NCBI GenBank assembly: GCA_017882455.1
Contig: JADGPL010000024.1
Coordinates: forward strand, 1-45,362
Origin: Solirubrobacteraceae bacterium
Lineage (GTDB): Bacteria; Actinomycetota; Thermoleophilia; Solirubrobacterales; Solirubrobacteraceae
Direction of reading: 5' to 3'
Length of the DNA: 45,362 bases
A program made the position numbers and the translations under genes. Positions 41,167 through 45,362 of the stretch are shown here, piece after piece. The stretch's first letter is position 1, and each line of letters starts with the position of its first letter. The notes beneath the pieces were generated by a model. That model saw only the letters and a program-made list of their open reading frames with translations, did no database searches and was not told the DNA's origin.

Positions 41167-42116
41167 CCACGATGGCGACGATCGTGAATTCATTGCTGGT
41201 GGATGAAGTACTTGATCGCGATAACGGGCTGGGACGAGGCGCTGTCTTGGAGGCGCTGGCGTACTGCCGAGAAGGCAGGGTAATCGCACCGATCAAGCAG
41301 TACCTTCAACTACCGCAGGCGCACACGGCCGACAGAATCATCGCCATGCCCGTGAGAATCACAGGGACCCCGCTAGTTGGAATGAAGTGGATCGGTAGTG
41401 CGCTCGCTAATCGATCCTTGGGCCTCCCTCGCGCCTCTGCCGTAATTATTCTCAATGACCCACGGACTCACGTTGTTGAGACCATCGTCTCTGGAGCGCG
41501 CATCAGTTGCGAGCGGACCGCCTGGGCAGCACTCATCGCATCCGAGCATGCTGTTCCCGACGCACGGCGCATCGGCATTCTCGGGATGGGTCGCCTTGGA
41601 GAAACGATCGTGCATCTTCTCAAGCACGTGTTTCCCAGCGTAGAGCGCGTTAGCTGGTTTAGTCGCGCATCTCCTCAAAACCTCACAGCCGATATCGATA
41701 CACATCGAGGAGCGCATGCAAAGGAGGTGGCACGCGATGCAGATATCGTCTTTGCATGCAGCGCGGCCGGCTCCCCGTATCTCGACTCGGTTGACCTCGG
41801 AGCCACCCGCTGCGTAGTAAGCCTCTCACTGATGGACTTCAGCGTCGACGCGATCAGGCAAAGCGAGGTTGTAGTGGTTGACAACTGGGACGCTTGTGTT
41901 GCCTCTCCCAAGGTATTCCGGGACGCTGTACTCGCAGGTGCTGTCGATCAGGCGACCACGTGGGACCTCCCTACCTACCTGGCGAGGGATAATCTACGCA
42001 ACGTCGCTGGCCGGACGTTTCTGAACCTTGTGGGTATGGCCGTGGAGGACATCGTCATGGCTTCGCACGTTTTGCGGCTTGTCGATAAGGATCGCTGTGT
42101 TGATATTCCGATGTAG
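41163..42116 (+). CDS. ornithine cyclodeaminase/mu-crystallin family dehydrogenase, SbnB-like
   Basis: Encodes 317 residues from GTG 41163, which overlaps the sulfotransferase stop; ATG 41172 is 3 codons on. Conserved family segments are MPVRITGTPLVGMKWIGS, ASAVIILNDPRTHVVETIVSGARIS, and the NAD-binding GILGMGRLGETIV (about residues 138-150). By pattern the closest relatives are SbnB-type enzymes, which release 2,3-diaminopropionate from an amino-acid adduct, rather than true ornithine cyclodeaminase. The usual SbnA-like partner is absent here. Confidence 0.82.
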   Translation: MTTMATIVNSLLVDEVLDRDNGLGRGAVLEALAYCREGRVIAPIKQYLQLPQAHTADRIIAMPVRITGTPLVGMKWIGSALANRSLGLPRASAVIILNDPRTHVVETIVSGARISCERTAWAALIASEHAVPDARRIGILGMGRLGETIVHLLKHVFPSVERVSWFSRASPQNLTADIDTHRGAHAKEVARDADIVFACSAAGSPYLDSVDLGATRCVVSLSLMDFSVDAIRQSEVVVVDNWDACVASPKVFRDAVLAGAVDQATTWDLPTYLARDNLRNVAGRTFLNLVGMAVEDIVMASHVLRLVDKDRCVDIPM

Positions 42117-42282
42117 CATTGCTCGGCCGTGGAAAAGAGCCGCGCACTACCGGCTGTACGATCGGACTGTCTGCGAATGCGTCTGCCTTGCTAGCGACTA
42201 CGTGACTGAGCAGCAGATCGATGCCGGATCGCGCATCGTGACCCGCAGACTGTTTCAGTTAGCCGGGCACCGCCGAGTGTAA
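42117..42282 (+). pseudogene. possible gene remnant after the cassette
   Basis: An open frame running to TAA at 42280-42282 gives ...RAAHYRLYDRTVCECVCLAS and DYVTEQQIDAGSRIVTRRLF. It has no credible start. The end faintly resembles the C-terminus of S1/P1-type nucleases (Q...AG.R...L). It may be a decayed 3' fragment or just non-coding DNA. Confidence 0.2.
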
Positions 42283-42294
42283 ACTAGGGTTATG
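42280..42294 (+). promoter_or_regulatory. -10 element and leaderless-type start
   Basis: TAAACT (42280-42285), 6 nt, ATG 42292. The same spacing as the chromosomal leaderless-type starts. Confidence 0.35.
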
Positions 42295-42756
42295 TTGATC
42301 GTGGCAACTGATCTCGCTGAATGGTGCTTGGTAGCTGCGACGACCGTGGCGGCCGTCGCAGCCGTCGCTGCCTCCTGTGCCGCGTTTATCTCCGACCGAA
42401 CGAGCCGGCGGCTTGAGGCGAGCCGCCGACAGCTCGACTATGCGACATGGGCGATGCGGATCACGCCGCTACTCCATGAGCATCTCGATAGTCCTAACGA
42501 TGGGTTGCCTCCGAGCCTACGCTCGGTGGTGATCGAGTTGCTCGAGCTTGGGGCTGCACACTGGAGAGACGAGCAGAACGGTCTGCTTGGCAGCGACTGG
42601 GGTCACATGCGCATGCTTTTCGTTGAGTGGATCACACATCCAAAGGCGCTCGAGGCTTGGCCAGCGCTGAGGGAGCGAGGATGGCCAGATGGCTTCCGCG
42701 ACTACGTCGACGGTGTAGTACGGTCCCACTCAGCCCGACGCATCGCTGAGAGGTAG
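42292..42756 (+). CDS. 154-residue membrane-anchored protein, unknown
   Basis: One N-terminal membrane helix (WCLVAATTVAAVAAVAASCA, about residues 11-30) followed by a soluble helical part (RLEASRRQLDYATWAMRITPLL...). No motif recognised. It resembles in layout the many small actinobacterial proteins with a single N-terminal anchor and a cytoplasmic helical domain. Confidence 0.65.
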   Translation: MLIVATDLAEWCLVAATTVAAVAAVAASCAAFISDRTSRRLEASRRQLDYATWAMRITPLLHEHLDSPNDGLPPSLRSVVIELLELGAAHWRDEQNGLLGSDWGHMRMLFVEWITHPKALEAWPALRERGWPDGFRDYVDGVVRSHSARRIAER

Positions 42757-42841
42757 CCTGTGGTCCCAGTCTTGCGCTGTAGGGATCGACGCCCAACGCC
42801 GATTGTGCGACACTTATTTCTTGTTCGCCCCGAGGCATCTA

Positions 42842-42870
42842 GGCGGTGGCTATCGCCTCGTACCACCGTC
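42842..42870. terminator. weak hairpin after the gene at 42292
   Basis: GGCGGTGG (42842-42849) pairs with CCACCGTC (42863-42870) with one G-U; 13-nt loop. Confidence 0.35.
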
Positions 42871-42986
42871 TAAATTGCTACCCAAGATTGACCCAGCGCG
42901 GCATCGCAGAAACGACGCCCCGTGGTAGGCACCGCCATTCTCGCATTTATAGCAGCAGAAAGTGTTCCATCCACAACGAAGTCTTA

Positions 42987-44420
42987 CTAACAATTGGGGA
43001 CGTTGAAGTCTGTGTTGTGCGTGTACGGACCGCCATATGGATCGCCGTTCATAAATGTATTGGCGGGTGAGTAGTAGGCGTTGTTCCAAGGCGAGCTTGC
43101 GATGCGATACCAGTACCCGTCGGGATTGACGCTTTGGATGGTCGGGTCGTAGACCTTGCACGACACTTGGACCCATTGACCGGCTGCTATTTGCGGCCCC
43201 ATGCCGGAGGCGTTGTGGTAGTCGGTGAAGGTGTTCACCGGATGGTTCGGCGTCTCCTGCTCTGACCACGTTTGTGGTGGCGGAGGGGGCGATGACGACG
43301 GACAGGCGGGCACGCCGGGGGACGGTTGGTTGATCGACTGGCCGTCGGCGACGAAGTGCTCGTTGATCCACCCGCTTCCGCTCCCCGGCCCGCTGACCCA
43401 GCTTGCCTGCTCCCACATGCTGTCGTCCGAGCCTGGCACGTTGGCTGCACCGGACGCGTAGCACGAGGGCCTGATCACAGTTCCCGGATAGAAACCTACG
43501 CCGGGCGTGGCTACCGCGGTGTTCCAATCTGCTCCCGAGCGCCAGAAGATGCCGCCGTCCGCATTCTGGACGTAGTAGTCACCGGACGGTAGGGGGGCTG
43601 GGGCCGGACTCGGGGTCGGGGCTGGTTTAGGAATCGGAATGGGTGTCGTTGTTTTGGTTGGCGGGCCGAGCGGGATGCCTGTCAGGGCGGGGTATGTCAG
43701 AACGGCGACAACGAGCGGGGTTCCATCGGACGGACCGATCGGCTCCGTGACCCTCTTGCAGTAATCATCCTTGAAGACGAAGATGGGCACTGCCCCGAGG
43801 TTCTGGAACGTCTTCTGGATGTGCTCCGCGCAGGTGGGGCTGATTTGGGCGGCAAGCTCCTCTCCGACTTGGTAAGTGACTGCGGGTGCCGTGGTGGGCT
43901 GCTTCTCCTGGCTGGCGAGGGCAGTCAGGCATGCGAATGTGAAAAATGGATCCACATAGAACTCAGGGTCATCTTGCGCGATATCTATACATCCGTCGCC
44001 TGCGTCCTGTAGGAGATTTGAAGCCCTTGCGTCAGTTCGTCTGTGTGACGACTCCACATAGATTCCGGCCAATGGATGGACCGTCGCGGCGTGGCTATGG
44101 CTATTGACCACTCGAAGGTAAAGATGGCCTCGCCACGAGCTGCCGATCCGAAAAAGCCAAGTGCGATCGTGCCTGTATATCGAGACATCCGCACTTCTGA
44201 GCAGCGTATGACGTGGGATCCAGAGCTGAACGCTCGGCCGAACGCGAACCAACGCGCCACGACTCGCGACGACGCGCACCGTCCTGACTTTGACCGGCCG
44301 TGTCGGGCTCACATGGGACGACGCAGCACTCGGTGCTGTCGTCATGCACCACACAACGAGAGCCAGCGCGGCAGCCCACGAGAATCGCGAAGCCGCTCTG
44401 CGGTGATCTCCCGTGAACAT
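42987..44420 (-). CDS. large secreted protein with SH3-like C-terminal modules
   Basis: Encodes 477 residues from ATG 44420; an in-frame TTG at 44504 would add 28. Signal peptide MFTGDHRRAASRFSWAAALALVVWCMTTAPSA. Residues about 40-240 are a domain with conserved cysteines. A proline linker (PIPIPKPAPTPSPAPAPLP) follows, then two tandem modules of about 90 residues each: GDYYVQNADGGIFWRSGADW...GSGWINEHFV and TFTDYHNASGMGPQI...DGYWYRIASSPWNNAYYSPANTFMN, ending VPNC. The modules have the layout of extracellular SH3-like domains common in streptomycetes. Possibly cell-wall binding. Confidence 0.75.
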   Translation of the reverse strand: MFTGDHRRAASRFSWAAALALVVWCMTTAPSAASSHVSPTRPVKVRTVRVVASRGALVRVRPSVQLWIPRHTLLRSADVSIYRHDRTWLFRIGSSWRGHLYLRVVNSHSHAATVHPLAGIYVESSHRRTDARASNLLQDAGDGCIDIAQDDPEFYVDPFFTFACLTALASQEKQPTTAPAVTYQVGEELAAQISPTCAEHIQKTFQNLGAVPIFVFKDDYCKRVTEPIGPSDGTPLVVAVLTYPALTGIPLGPPTKTTTPIPIPKPAPTPSPAPAPLPSGDYYVQNADGGIFWRSGADWNTAVATPGVGFYPGTVIRPSCYASGAANVPGSDDSMWEQASWVSGPGSGSGWINEHFVADGQSINQPSPGVPACPSSSPPPPPQTWSEQETPNHPVNTFTDYHNASGMGPQIAAGQWVQVSCKVYDPTIQSVNPDGYWYRIASSPWNNAYYSPANTFMNGDPYGGPYTHNTDFNVPNC

Positions 44421-44556
44421 TGGCACGCCGCTCACGATGGGCAGTATACAGTTTGTCAGCAGTCTGGCATGGTTCTTCCAAGTAGAACTAGAAAAGCCCT
44501 GCAAAGCCCACGTTGACGAGAGCCCAAGCCGTGGCGTAGCCTTCCCGATTGATATT

Positions 44557-44583
44557 TAGGACACAGGAGCCCACGGTGTCCTA
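44557..44583. promoter_or_regulatory. inverted repeat
   Basis: TAGGACAC (44557-44564) and GTGTCCTA (44576-44583), perfect, 11-nt spacer. Operator or hairpin. Confidence 0.4.
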
Positions 44584-44706
44584 GATGGAAGGCATGATCG
44601 GCGGATAGCAGCGTCAGCCCAGCGCCTCGCATGTGCGGAATACCGGAGCGACGCTACCGACGAGCTACCCGAGGCGCGTTCGTTCGCATCGAACGGAACG
44701 CAGTTC

Positions 44707-44727
44707 GCGCACTGCCGCTTGTGCGAC
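44707..44727. repeat. hairpin repeat copy 2
   Basis: GCGCAC, 6 nt, TTGTGCGAC; the same arms and spacing as the copy at 39363-39383, with only the loop differing. Confidence 0.45.
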
Positions 44728-44884
44728 GCATTTGCAGCCGCAGTGGACAACGCCGGCCTTCGTATCCTCTCGAGTGAAGCGGGCCGTGAGCAATTCTAAG
44801 GGACGTCAGTTCGTGCAGCAGCAGGCCCGATCGCTTAGGATGTCCCGCGAGTCATCGGCCCGTTGTCGGGAAAGGACACTTGAA

Positions 44885-45295
44885 ATGGCTGACGCGGCTA
44901 TCCGTAAGAAAGCGGAAGAAGGCCAGGAGAAGGCCCGTACCGTCGTCCAGCACGCCAAAGAGGTGGAAGCGCTTAGTCAACTGTGGCTGGACCGGGCGAT
45001 AGCGAACCCTCCGAGGACGAACGAGGAGCGGGCCGAGTTCAGCGAGCGAGCAGCGCAGTTCCGTAGCCTTGCAACCGACCGGCTCGCCTACGTCAGCCAG
45101 GCATGCCTGGCGGCCGCAACCCTTGCGGGGCAGCTGGAGGAACTGGCGCCCGAGGACCAAGCCTTGGCTCTCCGCATCCAGCTCGCACCGATTCTTGAAG
45201 CAGAAGCCGCGACGGCGCGGGCGATTGCGCTCGTTCTTGACGCATATAGCGCAATGGAGGCCGTGAGCTACTGGCATGAAACTGCGTGTGGGTAG
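44885..45295 (+). CDS. 136-residue alanine-rich helical protein, unknown
   Basis: ATG 44885 is preceded by GAAAGGAC, 8 nt upstream; the longer upstream frame is Arg/Ser-rich and unlikely. MADAAIRKKAEEGQEKARTV... is all-helical and Ala/Glu-rich, with no signal or membrane segment. No family recognised. Confidence 0.65.
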   Translation: MADAAIRKKAEEGQEKARTVVQHAKEVEALSQLWLDRAIANPPRTNEERAEFSERAAQFRSLATDRLAYVSQACLAAATLAGQLEELAPEDQALALRIQLAPILEAEAATARAIALVLDAYSAMEAVSYWHETACG

Positions 45296-45362
45296 CCGTC
45301 CGGTCCGGGTCGTAGCTTCGGCTGATCGGGACGGGGGCTTCCCTGGAGCAGATGTGAGGGCA

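Larger units (their letters stand above)
44421..44884. other. intergenic region with hairpins
   Basis: 464 bp between a reverse-strand and a forward-strand gene, so it should hold both promoters. Visible items are an 8-bp inverted repeat (44557-44583), a TTGTGCGAC hairpin (44705-44727), and the leader of the gene at 44885. Longer frames that cross it look like chance. Confidence 0.5.

Noticed and set aside
27000-45362. Search for a second copy of the tRNA-Asp 3' end (attR)
   Set aside because: No stretch matching the T arm and acceptor of tRNA-Asp was seen by eye; the far end is probably outside the window.

Overview
This is a high-GC window (about 70% GC over the first 26 kb) from an actinobacterial chromosome. 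The best guess is class Thermoleophilia, order Solirubrobacterales or a close relative. The evidence is an actinobacterial purine gene order, an FprA-type ferredoxin reductase, a DUF2993 protein, and two secreted proteins whose N-termini (YANVxATxAL...GGALAA.HYL.SSTKQI) match a family that is expanded in that class. The lineage is an inference; no rRNA gene is present.

Region 1 (1-2,000) holds two secreted repeat proteins, one Asn-Ala-Thr rich and one collagen-like, on either side of a small GYD-domain protein. Region 2 (2,109-13,225) is a de novo purine biosynthesis cluster: purE, purB, purC, purS, purQ, purL, a DUF1003-like membrane protein, purF, then two small reverse-strand genes, then purN and purH. 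Together these cover most steps from PRPP to IMP and the adenylosuccinate lyase reactions; purD, purM, purK and purA are not in the window. Several starts are linked by GTGA/ATGA overlaps, and others sit 6-9 nt after a TAnnnT-like -10 element, which suggests leaderless mRNAs.

Region 3 (13,290-26,701) is ordinary chromosome. It holds a PadR regulator coupled to a DrrAB-like ABC exporter, an SDR oxidoreductase, an amidase, an 888-residue membrane/TPR-like protein of unknown role, an aquaporin remnant, a divergent cupin/TetR pair, tRNA-Lys, fprA, tRNA-Val, a DUF2993 protein and a cytochrome P450.

Region 4 (about 26,900 to at least 36,800) is an integrated mobile element abutting tRNA-Asp. A large serine recombinase reads antisense into the tRNA. 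Behind it lie a small HTH/coiled-coil protein, a resolvase-fold protein that has lost its catalytic serine and arginines, and a reverse-strand transfer operon. That operon encodes four small proteins (two of them membrane proteins), a 61-residue basic protein, a VirD4/TraG-like coupling ATPase, a replication-relaxation family protein and a beta-type DNA methyltransferase. Its genes are mostly joined by ATGA overlaps. No VirB4-like ATPase and no classical relaxase is visible. A divergent gene of unknown function (35,225) may encode its regulator.

Region 5 (36,800-45,362) is accessory DNA of lower and mixed GC. It holds a lipoprotein/secreted-protein pair divergent from an XRE regulator, two tandem paralogous winged-helix genes with matching promoters, a three-gene cassette of visibly lower GC (SAM methyltransferase, sulfotransferase, SbnB-like dehydrogenase), and several unknown proteins including a large secreted protein with SH3-like C-terminal modules. 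No second copy of the tRNA-Asp 3' end was found by eye, so the far end of the element is probably outside the window.
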